Assembly (NCBI RefSeq): GCF_000723165.1
Contig: NZ_HG322949.1
Coordinates: forward strand, 1,739,148 to 1,803,147
Reading direction: 5' to 3'
Length of the DNA: 64,000 nt
From: Janthinobacterium agaricidamnosum NBRC 102515 = DSM 9628
Lineage (GTDB): Bacteria; Pseudomonadota; Gammaproteobacteria; Burkholderiales; Burkholderiaceae_D
The notes below the pieces were generated by a model, which saw only the letters and a list, made by a program, of their open reading frames with translations, was not told where the DNA came from and searched no databases. The position numbers and the translations under genes were made by a program. Shown here in pieces: positions 45,147 through 55,350 of the stretch (position 1 is the first letter of the stretch; every line of letters begins with the position of its first letter).

Positions 45147-46937
45147 ATGAACAACATACGCAATTTCTCCATCATCGCCCACATCGACCACGGTAAATCG
45201 ACCTTGGCCGACCGCATCATTCAATTGTGCGGCGGCTTGTCCGACCGCGAGATGGAAGCGCAGGTGCTCGATTCGATGGATCTGGAGCGCGAACGCGGCA
45301 TTACCATCAAGGCGCAGACGGCGGCGCTGCACTACAAGGCCCGCAACGGCGAAATCTATAACCTGAATTTGATCGACACCCCGGGCCACGTCGACTTCAG
45401 CTACGAAGTCAGCCGTTCGCTGTCGGCCTGCGAAGGCGCGCTGCTGGTGGTCGACGCGTCGCAAGGCGTCGAAGCGCAAACGGTGGCCAACTGCTACACC
45501 GCGCTCGACCTGGGCGTCGAAGTGGTGCCGGTACTCAATAAAATCGACTTGCCGAACGCCGATCCTCCGAGCGCCATCGCCGAGATCGAAGACGTCATCG
45601 GCATCGACGCGGCCGACGCCGTGCATTGCTCGGCCAAGACCGGCCTCGGCGTGCAAGACGTGCTGGAATCGCTGATCTTGAAAGTACCGCCGCCGAAGGG
45701 CGACCCGGACGCGCCGCTGCAAGCGCTGATCGTCGATTCGTGGTTCGACAATTATGTCGGCGTGGTGATGCTGGTGCGCGTGGTCAACGGCACCTTGCGC
45801 CCGAAAGACAAGATCCGCCTGATGGCCACCGATTCGGTGCAACTGGTGGAAGATATCGGCGTGTTTTCGCCGCGCTCGCAATCGCTGCCGATGCTGTCGG
45901 CCGGCCAGGTCGGCTTCATCATTGCCGGCATCAAGGAATTGAAGGCCGCCAAGGTCGGCGATACCGTGACGCTGGCCAGCCGTCCGGCGCCGCAACCATT
46001 GCCGGGTTTTAAGGAAGTGCAGCCGCAAGTGTTCGCCGGCCTGTTCCCGGTCGAGGCGAACCAATACGACGCGCTGCGCGACTCGCTGGAAAAATTGAAA
46101 TTGAACGACGCCGCGCTGATGTACGAGCCGGAAGTGTCGCAGGCGCTGGGCTTCGGCTTCCGCTGCGGTTTCCTCGGCTTGCTGCACATGGAAATCGTGC
46201 AGGAGCGCCTGGAACGCGAATTCGACATGGATTTGATCACCACCGCGCCGACCGTGGTGTACGAAGTGGTGCAGCGCGACGGCAGCGTGATCAATGTCGA
46301 CAATCCGTCGAAGATGCCGGACCCGTCGCGCATCGAAGAAGTGCGCGAGCCTATCGTCACGATCAATCTGTACATGCCGCAGGAATACGTCGGCTCGGTG
46401 ATCACGTTGTGCATCGCCAAGCGCGGCGTGCAGATGGACATGAGCTATCACGGCCGCCAGGTCAAGCTGATCTATGAAATGCCGATGGCCGAGATCGTGC
46501 TGGACTTCTTCGACCGCCTGAAATCGACGTCGCGCGGTTATGCGTCGATGGATTACGAGTTCAAGGAATACCGCGCGGCCGACGTAGTCAAGGTCGACAT
46601 GCTGATCAACAGCGAAAAAGTCGATGCGCTGGCGATTATCGTGCACCGTTCCAACAGCCAGTACCGTGGCCGCCAGGTGGCCGCCAAGATGCGCGAACTG
46701 ATCCCGCGCCAGATGTTCGACGTGGCGATCCAGGCGACCATCGGCGCCAACATCATTTCGCGTGAAAACGTCAAGGCCTTGCGCAAGAACGTGCTGGCGA
46801 AATGTTATGGCGGCGATATCAGCCGTAAGAAGAAATTGCTGGAGAAACAAAAAGCAGGTAAGAAACGCATGAAACAAGTGGGTTCCGTCGAGATCCCGCA
46901 AGAAGCATTCCTGGCAATTTTACAAGTGGACGCATGA
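45147..46937 (+). CDS. lepA: Elongation factor 4 (LepA)
   Basis: LepA is a ribosome-bound GTPase. The start is the ATG at 45147 ([19 protein letters not shown]), giving 596 residues. The G1 motif is AHIDHGKST (about 10-18), G3 is DTPGHVDF, and G4 is NKIDLP. The C-terminal CTD typical of LepA ([31 protein letters not shown]) is split over residues about 555-585. The stop overlaps the lepB start. Confidence 0.98.
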   Translation: MNNIRNFSIIAHIDHGKSTLADRIIQLCGGLSDREMEAQVLDSMDLERERGITIKAQTAALHYKARNGEIYNLNLIDTPGHVDFSYEVSRSLSACEGALLVVDASQGVEAQTVANCYTALDLGVEVVPVLNKIDLPNADPPSAIAEIEDVIGIDAADAVHCSAKTGLGVQDVLESLILKVPPPKGDPDAPLQALIVDSWFDNYVGVVMLVRVVNGTLRPKDKIRLMATDSVQLVEDIGVFSPRSQSLPMLSAGQVGFIIAGIKELKAAKVGDTVTLASRPAPQPLPGFKEVQPQVFAGLFPVEANQYDALRDSLEKLKLNDAALMYEPEVSQALGFGFRCGFLGLLHMEIVQERLEREFDMDLITTAPTVVYEVVQRDGSVINVDNPSKMPDPSRIEEVREPIVTINLYMPQEYVGSVITLCIAKRGVQMDMSYHGRQVKLIYEMPMAEIVLDFFDRLKSTSRGYASMDYEFKEYRAADVVKVDMLINSEKVDALAIIVHRSNSQYRGRQVAAKMRELIPRQMFDVAIQATIGANIISRENVKALRKNVLAKCYGGDISRKKKLLEKQKAGKKRMKQVGSVEIPQEAFLAILQVDA

Positions 46938-47854
46938 TGAACCTGCAAGTGATCTTAGGAAATTTCGCTTTAATCCTGTTCGTATTGATGGTGTTGACCG
47001 GCGTGGTCTGGTGCCTGGACGTGTTTTATCTGGCGAAACAGCGCCGCCTCGCGGCCGACCGCGCGCTGGCCGACTACGATGCGCGCCAGGCCAAGTTCGC
47101 CGCCGAAGGCATCAAGACCGAGCCTGGCGTCAGCCGCGCGGCGATCGAAGCCGGCTTGCTGCGCCAGCCGACCTGGGTCGAATATTCGGGCAGCTTTTTC
47201 CCGGTGATCGCGCTGGTGTTCGTGCTGCGTTCCTTCCTGTACGAGCCGTTCAAGATTCCATCGTCGTCGATGGTGCCGACCTTGCTGGTCGGCGACTTGA
47301 TCCTGGTGAACAAGTTTACCTATGGTATACGCCTGCCGATCATCAACAAGCGCATCGTCGAAGTCAACGATCCGCAGCGCGGCGACGTGATGGTGTTCAA
47401 GTACCCCAAGGATATGACGCAAGACTACATCAAGCGCGTCATCGGCGTGCCGGGCGATAAAGTCACCTATGAAAACAAGCGTTTGACGGTGAACGGCAAG
47501 CCGGTCGAGTACACCGCGCTGGACGATTACCTGGACGATGAAAAGCCGATTTACCACAAGCAATTGCAAGAAGGCTTGACCGGCGTGCAGCACCGCATCT
47601 TGAACGATGAAGAAAAACCGACCCTGATCCTGGGCGAAGTCAGCGACTTTCCGCACAAGGAAGCGTGCGACTACAACGAAGACGGCTTTACTTGCGTGGT
47701 TCCGGCAGGTAATTACTTCATGATGGGCGACAACCGCGACAATAGCGCCGACAGCCGTTATTGGGGGTTTGTGCCCAATGAAAACATCGTCGGTAAGGCA
47801 TTTTTTGTCTGGATGAATACCGGCAACTTGAAACGCATAGGCGGCATCCATTAA
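46934..47854 (+). CDS. lepB: Signal peptidase I LepB
   Basis: LepB cleaves Sec and Tat signal peptides. There are two hydrophobic segments (about 5-28 and 75-95), with the catalytic Ser in [13 protein letters not shown] (about residue 106) and the general-base Lys in [29 protein letters not shown] is the box E signature. The ATG at 46934 overlaps the lepA stop by four bases. 306 residues is normal. Confidence 0.98.
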   Translation: MMNLQVILGNFALILFVLMVLTGVVWCLDVFYLAKQRRLAADRALADYDARQAKFAAEGIKTEPGVSRAAIEAGLLRQPTWVEYSGSFFPVIALVFVLRSFLYEPFKIPSSSMVPTLLVGDLILVNKFTYGIRLPIINKRIVEVNDPQRGDVMVFKYPKDMTQDYIKRVIGVPGDKVTYENKRLTVNGKPVEYTALDDYLDDEKPIYHKQLQEGLTGVQHRILNDEEKPTLILGEVSDFPHKEACDYNEDGFTCVVPAGNYFMMGDNRDNSADSRYWGFVPNENIVGKAFFVWMNTGNLKRIGGIH

Positions 47855-47875
47855 ACCGGCGACCGGGAGCGCGGC

Positions 47876-48286
47876 ATGAGTAACAGCAGAATCGGCAACA
47901 TCGGGCGCCATGCTCGCAAGCAACAAGGCTTGTCGCTGACGGGCTTGATTTTTGTCCTGGCCGTACTGGGCATGCTGGTCTTGCTCGGCTTCAAGATCGT
48001 GCCGACCTATGTCGAATACCGCGCCATCCTGGGCGCCATCAAGAGCGCCAAGGCGGCCGGCGGCACGCCTGCCGAAGTGCAGAACGCCTTCGACAAGACC
48101 GCCAGCGTCACGTATATCGACTCCATTAGCGGCAAGGACTTGCTGATCGGCGCCGAAGACGGCCAGATCGAAGTCAGCTTTGCCTATGAAAAGAAAATCC
48201 CGCTGATCGGGCCCGCAAGCCTGGTGCTTGATTACGCAGGCAGCACCGCCAAGGGCGGGGCGCCGCTTGCCAAGCCTGCCGAATAA
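47876..48286 (+). CDS. DUF4845 family membrane protein
   Basis: This 136-residue protein has one transmembrane helix (about 20-42: [20 protein letters not shown]), followed by a soluble domain. It is the DUF4845 family commonly placed between lepB and rnc in Betaproteobacteria and Gammaproteobacteria. Function is unknown. Its spacing (21 bases after lepB, 17 before rnc) supports one operon. Confidence 0.85.
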   Translation: MSNSRIGNIGRHARKQQGLSLTGLIFVLAVLGMLVLLGFKIVPTYVEYRAILGAIKSAKAAGGTPAEVQNAFDKTASVTYIDSISGKDLLIGAEDGQIEVSFAYEKKIPLIGPASLVLDYAGSTAKGGAPLAKPAE

Positions 48287-48303
48287 ACAGAATTGAAACC
48301 ACA

Positions 48304-49113
48304 ATGAATCTTCAGTTATTGCAAACCCGTTTAGGCTATACGTTCCAGGATGCTGGCCTGTTGCAGCAAGCCTTGACGCACCGTAGCCACAGCAGTTTGC
48401 ATAATGAGCGGCTGGAATTTTTAGGCGACTCGATTCTCAACTGCGTGGTCGCCTCGATCCTCTACGAACGTTTCCATGCGATCGACGAGGGCGACCTGTC
48501 GCGTTTGCGCGCCAACCTGGTCAAGCAGCAATCGCTGTATGAGATCGCGCAAAAACTGGAGTTGTCGCAATTCCTGCGCCTCGGCGAAGGCGAATTGAAA
48601 TCGGGCGGCTTCCGGCGCCCATCGATTTTGGCCGACACGCTGGAGGCGCTGTTAGGCGCCATTTTTTTGGATACCGGCTTCAATGCCGCGCGCGACGTGA
48701 TCCGCGCCTTTTATATTCCCATCCTCGACTCGGTCGACCCGCAAACGCTGGGCAAGGACGCCAAGACCTTGCTCCAGGAATTTTTGCAAAGTAAGAAAAT
48801 CTCCTTGCCACAATACAATGTGGTGGCCACCCACGGTGCGGCGCACAGCCAGGAATTCGAAATCGAATGCCTGGTCCCCAAGCTCAATATCCAGGTCTAC
48901 GGCCGTGGCGGCAGCCGCCGCGCCGGCGAGCAGGCCGCCGCCAAACTGGCGCTGGAAGTGGCGGAACAGGCGTTGCTGAAAACCCCGGCCGCCAGCCGCA
49001 AGGCCAAGCCGCGCACCGCCCAGCTGAAACTGGCCGGCATCGCCACCAACCAGAGCGATGCCGCCGACAGCGTCGCCGCCATCGCCATCAACACTCAACA
49101 GAATCGACACTAG
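48304..49113 (+). CDS. rnc: Ribonuclease III
   Basis: RNase III cleaves double-stranded RNA in rRNA and mRNA maturation. The catalytic signature [13 protein letters not shown] (residues about 36-48) carries the conserved Glu and Asp, and [13 protein letters not shown] adds the second acidic cluster. The dsRNA-binding domain (about 150-220) contains [15 protein letters not shown] and [15 protein letters not shown]. The C-terminal 45 residues form a Lys/Ala-rich extension not present in E. coli. Era follows with only two bases between. Confidence 0.98.
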   Translation: MNLQLLQTRLGYTFQDAGLLQQALTHRSHSSLHNERLEFLGDSILNCVVASILYERFHAIDEGDLSRLRANLVKQQSLYEIAQKLELSQFLRLGEGELKSGGFRRPSILADTLEALLGAIFLDTGFNAARDVIRAFYIPILDSVDPQTLGKDAKTLLQEFLQSKKISLPQYNVVATHGAAHSQEFEIECLVPKLNIQVYGRGGSRRAGEQAAAKLALEVAEQALLKTPAASRKAKPRTAQLKLAGIATNQSDAADSVAAIAINTQQNRH

Positions 49114-49114
49114 C

Positions 49115-50017
49115 ATGACCGCCACTCCTACGCCCGCCAACTTCCGCTGTGGTTATATCGCCATCGTCGGCCGCCCCAACGTCGGTAAATCGACCCTGAT
49201 GAACGTGCTGATCGGCGCCAAGGTCAGCATTACCTCGCGCAAGGCGCAGACCACGCGCCACCGCATCACCGGCATCCAGACCGTCGACGACGCGCAATTC
49301 ATCTATGTCGATACGCCGGGTTTCCAGACCCGCCATTCGAACGCGCTGAACAAGACGCTGAACAAGACCGTCACCAATACCCTGATTTCGTCGGACGTGA
49401 TCCTGTACGTGATCGAGGCGGGCACTTTCGGCCCGGCCGACCAGCAAGTGCTGGACCTGCTGCCGAAGGAAGTGCCATGCATCCTGGTGATCAACAAGTC
49501 GGACCGCGTCAAGGACAAGGCCATCCTGCTGCCGTTCGCCCAGCAAATCGCGGCCAAGCGCGATTTCGCGGCGATCGTGCCGGTCTCGGCCAAGTTGCAT
49601 TTCCAGTTGGAAGGCTTGCAAAACGAGATCAAGCGCTTCATGCCGGAAAACCAGCCGATCTTCGGGCCGGACGACATTACCGACCGCAGCGAGAAATTCC
49701 TGGCGTCGGAAATCGTGCGTGAAAAACTGTTCCGCTTCGTCGGCGACGAATTGCCGTACACCAGCACCGTATTGATCGAGAAATTCGAGCAAGAGGGCGA
49801 TTTGCGGCGCGTATTCGCCGCCATCCTGGTCGAGCGCGACACGCATAAATCTATGATCATCGGCAACAAGGGTGCGCGCCTGAAAGAAGTGTCGACCCAG
49901 GCCCGGCTGGACATGGAAAAACTGTTCGGCGGCCCGGTCTACCTGGAAATCTGGGTCAAGGTCAAATCCGGCTGGGCTGATAACGAAGCCGGCTTGCGTG
50001 CCTACGGTTACGAATAA
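49115..50017 (+). CDS. era: GTPase Era
   Basis: Era is a 16S rRNA-binding GTPase needed for small-subunit assembly. The G1 motif is GRPNVGKST (about 17-25), G3 is DTPGF, and the KH domain includes [18 protein letters not shown]. The ATG at 49115 ([13 protein letters not shown]) gives 300 residues. An in-frame ATG at 49058 would start inside rnc and is rejected. The rnc-era-recO order is the classic one. Confidence 0.97.
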   Translation: MTATPTPANFRCGYIAIVGRPNVGKSTLMNVLIGAKVSITSRKAQTTRHRITGIQTVDDAQFIYVDTPGFQTRHSNALNKTLNKTVTNTLISSDVILYVIEAGTFGPADQQVLDLLPKEVPCILVINKSDRVKDKAILLPFAQQIAAKRDFAAIVPVSAKLHFQLEGLQNEIKRFMPENQPIFGPDDITDRSEKFLASEIVREKLFRFVGDELPYTSTVLIEKFEQEGDLRRVFAAILVERDTHKSMIIGNKGARLKEVSTQARLDMEKLFGGPVYLEIWVKVKSGWADNEAGLRAYGYE

Positions 50018-50050
50018 GCCACGGCCACCATTGCCACTATTGCCAAGCGC

Positions 50051-50842
50051 ATGAGCACTTCCACGCTCGATCCCGCGGCGCCAGCCGTCATGGCCACAGC
50101 GGCGCCGGCCCGGCGCCGCGCGCCCAGGAGCGACGGCCGCATCAGCGGCCAGCCAGCCTTCGTGCTGCACAGCTATCCCCACAAGGAAACCAGCCTGATC
50201 GTCGACGTGTTCACCCGCGATCACGGCCGCATCGCGCTGGTCGCCAAGGGCGCCAAGCGGCCCCATTCTCAATTGCGCGGCGTGCTGCAAACCTTCCAGC
50301 CGCTGTCGGCCGGCTGGACCGGCAAGTCCGAATTGCGCATCCTGACCGGTGCAGAATGGGTGGGCGGTATGTTGCCGTTGGAAAAGACCGCGCTGCTGTG
50401 CGGCTTTTATCTGAACGAATTGCTGGTCAAATTGCTGGCGCGCGACGACCCGCACCCGGTGTTGTTCGACCATTACGTTGCAACACTGAATCAACTGGCG
50501 CACAATGAGCCGGCCCCCATCGTGCTGCGCAAGTTCGAACGGGCGCTGCTGAAGGAAACCGGCGTCGCGGCCGACCTGGGCCATTGTACCGGTACCCGCC
50601 GCGCGGTGGACGCTCAGCAAGTGTACGTGGTCGATCCGGAACGGGGCCCGCGTCCGGAGCGCGCATCGGACCAGTGGCCGCGCGTGTCCGGCAAGACGCT
50701 GCTCGACATGGAGCGCGAAGATTACGTTGATGCGACCACGCAGGCGCAAAGCAAGCTGCTGATGCGCTTCCTGCTGGCCCATCACCTGGGCGGCGCGCCG
50801 TTGAATACGCGCCAGATTTTGATCGACCTGATGCAGTTATAA
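50051..50842 (+). CDS. recO: DNA repair protein RecO
   Basis: RecO helps load RecA in the RecFOR pathway. It has an N-terminal OB fold (about 35-115, [20 protein letters not shown] and VAKGAKRP) and a helical C-terminal domain. At 263 residues it is about 20 longer than E. coli RecO because of an Ala/Pro/Arg-rich N-terminal extension of about 30 residues. A later start inside that extension is possible. pdxJ follows 39 bases later. Confidence 0.93.
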   Translation: MSTSTLDPAAPAVMATAAPARRRAPRSDGRISGQPAFVLHSYPHKETSLIVDVFTRDHGRIALVAKGAKRPHSQLRGVLQTFQPLSAGWTGKSELRILTGAEWVGGMLPLEKTALLCGFYLNELLVKLLARDDPHPVLFDHYVATLNQLAHNEPAPIVLRKFERALLKETGVAADLGHCTGTRRAVDAQQVYVVDPERGPRPERASDQWPRVSGKTLLDMEREDYVDATTQAQSKLLMRFLLAHHLGGAPLNTRQILIDLMQL

Positions 50843-50881
50843 CGCCTTTTATCCGATATACGAGCTACCCGAGATCACACT

Positions 50882-51652
50882 ATGAGCTTCTTGCAACCGT
50901 CCGGCCCGGTCATCGACCTGGGCGTCAATATCGACCACGTCGCGACGCTGCGCAATGCGCGCGGCACCGCTTATCCGGACCCGATCCGCGCCGCCTTGCT
51001 GGCGGAACAGGCCGGCGCCGACGCCATCACGCTGCATTTGCGTGAAGACCGGCGCCACATCAAGGACGCCGACGTGATCGCGATCGCGCCGCAATTGCTG
51101 ACCCGCATGAACCTGGAAGCGGCGGTGACCCAGGAAATGATCGACTTCGCCTGCCGCATCAAGCCGGCCGACGTCTGCCTGGTGCCGGAAAAGCGTACCG
51201 AAGTGACCACCGAGGGCGGCCTCGACGTGGTGCGCTATTACCAGGAAGTCGCCGCGGCGGTCAAGCAATTGCAGGGCGAGGGCATCCGCGTCAGCCTGTT
51301 CATCGACGCCGACGAGGCCCAGATCGGCGCCGCGGCCGAGCTCGGCGCGCCGGTGATCGAATTGCATACCGGGCGCTACGCCGACACGGCCGGCGCCGAG
51401 CAACTGGCGGAACTGGAACGCATCAAGGCCGGCGTGCTGTTCGGCGTCGGGCGCGGCTTGAAAGTCAATGCCGGCCACGGTTTGCATTACAGCAACGTGC
51501 AAGCGATCGCCGCGATCCCGGAGATTGCCGAACTGAATATTGGCCACGCCATCGTCGCCCACGCCGTGTTTGCCGGCTGGGAAAACGCGGTGCGTGAAAT
51601 GAAGGCGATCATGGTGGCGACACGGTTGGGGAAAACCTCGGGGGTAAAATGA
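50882..51652 (+). CDS. pdxJ: Pyridoxine 5'-phosphate synthase PdxJ
   Basis: PdxJ condenses 1-deoxyxylulose 5-phosphate with 3-amino-2-oxopropyl phosphate to form pyridoxine phosphate. [16 protein letters not shown] (about 14-29) is the family signature, and [11 protein letters not shown] supplies further active-site residues. A beta/alpha barrel of 256 residues fits. The stop overlaps the acpS start by four bases (ATGA). Confidence 0.98.
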   Translation: MSFLQPSGPVIDLGVNIDHVATLRNARGTAYPDPIRAALLAEQAGADAITLHLREDRRHIKDADVIAIAPQLLTRMNLEAAVTQEMIDFACRIKPADVCLVPEKRTEVTTEGGLDVVRYYQEVAAAVKQLQGEGIRVSLFIDADEAQIGAAAELGAPVIELHTGRYADTAGAEQLAELERIKAGVLFGVGRGLKVNAGHGLHYSNVQAIAAIPEIAELNIGHAIVAHAVFAGWENAVREMKAIMVATRLGKTSGVK

Positions 51653-52044
51653 TCTACGGCATCGGCACCGATATCTGCAAGATCCCGCGCATCGAAGCGG
51701 CGCTGGCCCGGCATGGGGAGCGCTTTGCGCAAAAGATCCTGGGGCCGCAGGAGCTGGAAAAATACCGTGCCCGCAGCGTCAGGAGCCCGCTGCGCGGCCT
51801 GCGTTTCCTGGCCACCCGTTTTGCCGCCAAGGAAGCGTTCTCCAAAGCCATCGGGCTCGGCATCCACATGCCGATGACCTGGCCGGCCGCGCAAATGCTG
51901 AACCATGCCAGCGGCAAGCCGATGATCGTCTGCAGCGGCGTGCTGGCCGAATTCATGCAGCAAAACCGCCTCAGCGCCCAAGTGACCATCAGCGATGAAG
52001 CGGAATATGCGGTGGCTTTCGTCATCGTCGAGCAAGCCGCCTGA
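51649..52044 (+). CDS. acpS: Holo-ACP synthase AcpS
   Basis: AcpS attaches 4'-phosphopantetheine to the acyl carrier protein encoded at 39.6 kb. [18 protein letters not shown] carries the first metal-binding Asp and [12 protein letters not shown] the Glu/Lys catalytic set. The 131-residue length is standard. It starts inside the pdxJ stop. uvrC is 26 bases downstream; nagZ, often next in related genomes, is not between them. Confidence 0.97.
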   Translation: MIYGIGTDICKIPRIEAALARHGERFAQKILGPQELEKYRARSVRSPLRGLRFLATRFAAKEAFSKAIGLGIHMPMTWPAAQMLNHASGKPMIVCSGVLAEFMQQNRLSAQVTISDEAEYAVAFVIVEQAA

Positions 52045-52070
52045 TACTGCGGTTTTAAAAGAATGAAGCA

Positions 52071-53918
52071 ATGACTGAAGCAAGTCCAAAATCCGAGGTG
52101 TTGGCCACCGTCGCCAAGCTGCCTAATTTGCCGGGCGTGTACCGTTATTTCGACGCCAGCGACGCCGTGCTGTACGTCGGCAAGGCGCGCGACCTGAAAA
52201 AGCGCGTGTCGAGTTATTTTCAAAAGAATCTGTCCAGTCCGCGCATCGCGATGATGGTCGAGCGCATCGCGCGGCTGGAAACCACGGTCACGCATAGCGA
52301 AGCCGAGGCGCTGATCCTGGAAAACAACCTGATCAAGACGCTGCACCCGCGCTTCAATATCCTGTTCCGCGACGACAAGTCGTACCCCTACCTGAAGATC
52401 ACCGGCGGCGATGCGCCGCGGATGGTGTATTACCGCGGTGCGGTGGACAAGAAAAACCAGTATTTCGGACCTTTCCCCAGTTCCTGGGCGGTCAAGGAAT
52501 CGATGCAGATTCTGCAAAAGGTGTTTTTGATCCGTACTTGCGAAGACAGCGTCTACGCCAACCGTACCCGGCCGTGCCTGCTGCACCAGATCGGCCGCTG
52601 CAGCGGGCCTTGCGTCAATTTGATCAGCAAGGAAGATTACAGGATCGACGTCGAGAACGCCGCCAGGTTCCTGCGCGGGCGCCAGAGCGAAGTGCTGGCG
52701 GACCTGGAAAAGAAGATGCACGCCTATGCCGAGGAACTCAAGTTCGAGCAGGCGGTGGTGGTGCGCAACCAGATTGCGTCGCTGTCGCGCGTGCTGCACC
52801 AGCAAAGCATGGAAACCACCGGCGACGCCGACGTCGATATCATCGCCGTCATCGTGCAGGGCGGGCGCGCCTGCGTCAACCTGGCGATGGTGCGCGGCGG
52901 CCGCCACCTGGGCGACCGGGCGTATTTTCCGACCCAGGTCGGCGATGCGGCGGCGATCGCCGAGCAAGCCATCGAGGTCGAGGTGCTGAGCGCCTTCCTG
53001 GCCCAGCACTACACCGGAAAATTCATCCCCGGCACGCTGATCCTGAACCTGGAATTCGACCAGCCGGCGCTGATGCTGGCGTTGATGGAGCAGTGCGGCC
53101 ACCGCATCAACCTGATTTTCCAGCCGCAGGGCCAGCGCCGGCTATGGCTGGAACTGGCGCAGAAGGGCGCCGATATCTCGCTGGCGCGGCTGCTGTCGGA
53201 ACAGGGTTCGCAACAGTCGCGCACGCGCGCGCTGGCCGAGGCGTTGCAGCTGGAATCGGACGACCTGGAAAGCCTGCGCGTCGAATGCTTCGACATCAGC
53301 CACACCCAAGGCGAGGCGACCCAGGCTTCGTGCGTGGTGTTCCACCACCACGCGATGCAAAACGGCGAATACCGCCGCTACAATATCAACGACATCACGC
53401 CCGGCGACGATTACGCGGCGATGCGCCAGGTGCTGATGCGGCGTTATGAAAAAGTGGCCAATGGCGACGGCGTGATGCCGGACGTGGTGCTGATCGACGG
53501 CGGCAAGGGGCAAATCGAAATGGCGCGCCAGGTGTTCGCCGAACTGGGACTCGATATCAGCTTGATCGTCGGCGTCGCCAAGGGAGAAGGGCGCCGGGTC
53601 GGCCTGGAAACGCTGCTGTTCGTCGACGGCCGCGCGGCGCAGGAGCTGGGCAAGGAATCGGCGGCGCTGATGCTGATCGCGCAGATCCGCGACGAGGCGC
53701 ACCGCTTTGCGATCACCGGCATGCGCGCCAGGCGGGCCAAGACGCGCCAGACCTCGCGGCTGGAAGAGATCGAGGGCATCGGCGCCAAGCGGCGCCAGAA
53801 GCTGCTGGCGCGCTTCGGCGGCTTGCGCGGGGTGGTCGACGCCAGTGTCGAGGATTTGATGTCGGTCGAAGGCATCTCGAACCAGCTGGCCGAAGAGATT
53901 TACAGACAGCTGCATTAA
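52071..53918 (+). CDS. uvrC: Excinuclease ABC subunit C
   Basis: UvrC makes the dual incisions of nucleotide excision repair. The GIY-YIG domain opens the protein (PGVYRYF and [10 protein letters not shown], about 18-40). A UvrB-binding UVR motif lies near residues 205-235 ([18 protein letters not shown]), followed by the RNase H-like nuclease domain ([19 protein letters not shown]) and a C-terminal helix-hairpin-helix ([18 protein letters not shown]). The 615 residues match. Its link to pgsA next door is conserved. Confidence 0.98.
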   Translation: MTEASPKSEVLATVAKLPNLPGVYRYFDASDAVLYVGKARDLKKRVSSYFQKNLSSPRIAMMVERIARLETTVTHSEAEALILENNLIKTLHPRFNILFRDDKSYPYLKITGGDAPRMVYYRGAVDKKNQYFGPFPSSWAVKESMQILQKVFLIRTCEDSVYANRTRPCLLHQIGRCSGPCVNLISKEDYRIDVENAARFLRGRQSEVLADLEKKMHAYAEELKFEQAVVVRNQIASLSRVLHQQSMETTGDADVDIIAVIVQGGRACVNLAMVRGGRHLGDRAYFPTQVGDAAAIAEQAIEVEVLSAFLAQHYTGKFIPGTLILNLEFDQPALMLALMEQCGHRINLIFQPQGQRRLWLELAQKGADISLARLLSEQGSQQSRTRALAEALQLESDDLESLRVECFDISHTQGEATQASCVVFHHHAMQNGEYRRYNINDITPGDDYAAMRQVLMRRYEKVANGDGVMPDVVLIDGGKGQIEMARQVFAELGLDISLIVGVAKGEGRRVGLETLLFVDGRAAQELGKESAALMLIAQIRDEAHRFAITGMRARRAKTRQTSRLEEIEGIGAKRRQKLLARFGGLRGVVDASVEDLMSVEGISNQLAEEIYRQLH

Positions 53919-54026
53919 TAACAGCTGTATTAATGTGCACTAGTGTAATGCCCGTGAGCCATGTAGACTAGTGGCGCTTTGTTTAATTCACCAGCCGGCA
54001 GGTTGATTTTTCGTCTGTTCTTCACT

Positions 54027-54608
54027 ATGCCTTTTAATATCCCGATACTCTTGACCTGGTTGCGCGTGGCACTGATACCGCTGGTGGTCGGCGTGTTTTA
54101 CCTGCCGCCGTCGCTGCTGCTGCACGGCGACCAGAACCTGGTCGCCACGCTGGTGTTCATCGTCGCCGCCGTCACCGACTGGTTCGACGGTTTCCTGGCG
54201 CGGCGCTGGAACCAGACTTCGGCCTTCGGCGCCTTCCTCGATCCGGTGGCCGACAAGCTGATGGTGGCCGGCGCGCTGCTGGTGCTGGTGCAGCTGGAGC
54301 GCTGCGACGCGGTGCTTGCGTTTATCATCATCGGCCGCGAAATCGCCATTTCCGCGCTGCGCGAATGGATGGCGCAGATCGGCGCGTCGAAATCGGTGGC
54401 GGTCAGCTCGATCGGCAAGATCAAGACGGCCGCGCAAATGACGGCCATTCCGCTGCTGCTGTACCACGAAGTGGTGTTCGGCGCGATCGACACGCAGGTC
54501 TGGGGCAACCGCCTGCTGTGGATCGCCAGCGTGCTGACGGTGTGGTCGATGTTTTATTATCTGCGCCTGGCCTGGCCCTTGATCAAGGAAAAGGCCGGGA
54601 ATCTGTAA
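54027..54608 (+). CDS. pgsA: CDP-diacylglycerol--glycerol-3-phosphate 3-phosphatidyltransferase
   Basis: PgsA commits CDP-diacylglycerol to phosphatidylglycerol synthesis in the inner membrane. The CDP-alcohol phosphotransferase motif is seen as DWFDGFLARRWNQ then FGAFLDPVADK. I choose the ATG at 54027 (MPFNIPILLTWLR), giving 193 residues with about five spans. The in-frame start at 53979 gives an odd N terminus. As in E. coli, tRNA-Gly and tRNA-Cys genes follow. Confidence 0.96.
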   Translation: MPFNIPILLTWLRVALIPLVVGVFYLPPSLLLHGDQNLVATLVFIVAAVTDWFDGFLARRWNQTSAFGAFLDPVADKLMVAGALLVLVQLERCDAVLAFIIIGREIAISALREWMAQIGASKSVAVSSIGKIKTAAQMTAIPLLLYHEVVFGAIDTQVWGNRLLWIASVLTVWSMFYYLRLAWPLIKEKAGNL

Positions 54609-54649
54609 GTGGCGCGGTAAGATTTTATAAACGTTAATGGTTTATACCG

Positions 54650-54677
54650 TTGACAGCCCCCGTAATTACTCTATAAT
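54650..54677 (+). promoter_or_regulatory. Near-perfect sigma-70 promoter of the tRNA-Gly array
   Basis: TTGACA at 54650-54655 and TATAAT at 54672-54677 are both full consensus, 16 bases apart. It lies 20 bases before the first tRNA-Gly, as expected for a strong stable-RNA promoter. Confidence 0.85.
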
Positions 54678-54697
54678 GCTGGCCTGTTGTTGATGAC

Positions 54698-54773
54698 GCG
54701 GGAGTAGCTCAGTTGGTAGAGCGCAACCTTGCCAAGGTTGAGGTCGAGAGTTCGAGACTCTTCTCCCGCTCCA
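54698..54773 (+). tRNA. tRNA-Gly (GCC), copy 1
   Basis: A 76-base cloverleaf with acceptor stem GCGGGAG/CTCCCGC, the CCA end encoded, and anticodon GCC in the loop TTGCCAA. Four identical copies follow in the window. Confidence 0.97.
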
Positions 54774-54853
54774 GTTTCTTGGGAGCCGCATCAGCAAGAG
54801 TAGCAAGTAGTACTGGAAGTGCAGCAAGCTTTCTGATAAGATGTTGTTCCGCT

Positions 54854-54929
54854 GCGGGAGTAGCTCAGTTGGTAGAGCGCAACCTTGCCAAGGTTGAGGT
54901 CGAGAGTTCGAGACTCTTCTCCCGCTCCA
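54854..54929 (+). tRNA. tRNA-Gly (GCC), copy 2
   Basis: Identical to copy 1 over all 76 bases, separated from it by 80 bases of unrelated spacer. Co-transcription with copies 1, 3 and 4 is likely. Confidence 0.97.
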
Positions 54930-54985
54930 GCGTTTGCTGGAGGTAGCGAAAATGGCAGTAGTAAAGCAGCAGTAAGAAACTCCAT

Positions 54986-55061
54986 GCGGGAGTAGCTCAG
55001 TTGGTAGAGCGCAACCTTGCCAAGGTTGAGGTCGAGAGTTCGAGACTCTTCTCCCGCTCCA
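54986..55061 (+). tRNA. tRNA-Gly (GCC), copy 3
   Basis: Identical to the other tRNA-Gly copies. It shares ACTCCAT immediately upstream with copy 4, which hints at recent tandem duplication of the unit. Confidence 0.97.
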
Positions 55062-55111
55062 GAATTCAAGCCGCAAGTTCAATCGACTTGCGGTGGGAGT
55101 AAAGACTCCAT

Positions 55112-55187
55112 GCGGGAGTAGCTCAGTTGGTAGAGCGCAACCTTGCCAAGGTTGAGGTCGAGAGTTCGAGACTCTTCTCCCGCTCCA
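55112..55187 (+). tRNA. tRNA-Gly (GCC), copy 4
   Basis: Identical to the other copies and followed directly by an intrinsic terminator. It is the last of the promoter-proximal tandem array. Confidence 0.97.
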
Positions 55188-55193
55188 GATAGT

Positions 55194-55222
55194 GAAAAAA
55201 GAACCTGCGGGTTCTTTTTTTT
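55194..55222 (+). terminator. Intrinsic terminator of the tRNA-Gly array
   Basis: AAAAAAGAACC and GGTTCTTTTTTTT form a stem with a short TGCG loop and a long T-run after copy 4. Confidence 0.85.
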
Positions 55223-55283
55223 CGTCCCTGTATTTCTGTGCTCGATTCCAGGAACATTCCATTGCCGTTCAGTTCCCGCCAAT

Positions 55284-55325
55284 AAAAAAATGGGCTGGTG
55301 TGGGCTTGCGCCGCACACCAGCCCA
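55284..55325 (-). terminator. Intrinsic terminator of the TonB receptor gene
   Basis: On the minus strand a perfect 12-bp stem (55291-55302 with 55314-55325) is followed by seven T (A-run 55284-55290 on the plus strand). It lies 25 bases beyond the receptor stop. Confidence 0.85.
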
Positions 55326-55350
55326 GTGACTGGCATTGCTGGAGGATCGC

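Noticed and set aside
45144..46901. 585-residue minus-strand frame opposite lepA
   Set aside because: It is a shadow of lepA without its own motifs or ribosome site.
54698..55187. Four evenly spaced identical 76-base repeats that might suggest a CRISPR-like array
   Set aside because: The repeats fold as tRNA-Gly with the CCA end, and the spacers are of unequal length (80, 56 and 50 bases).
54666..55262. 198-residue minus-strand frame with four near-identical repeats
   Set aside because: The repeats are antisense readings of the four tRNA-Gly genes, a well-known false ORF type.
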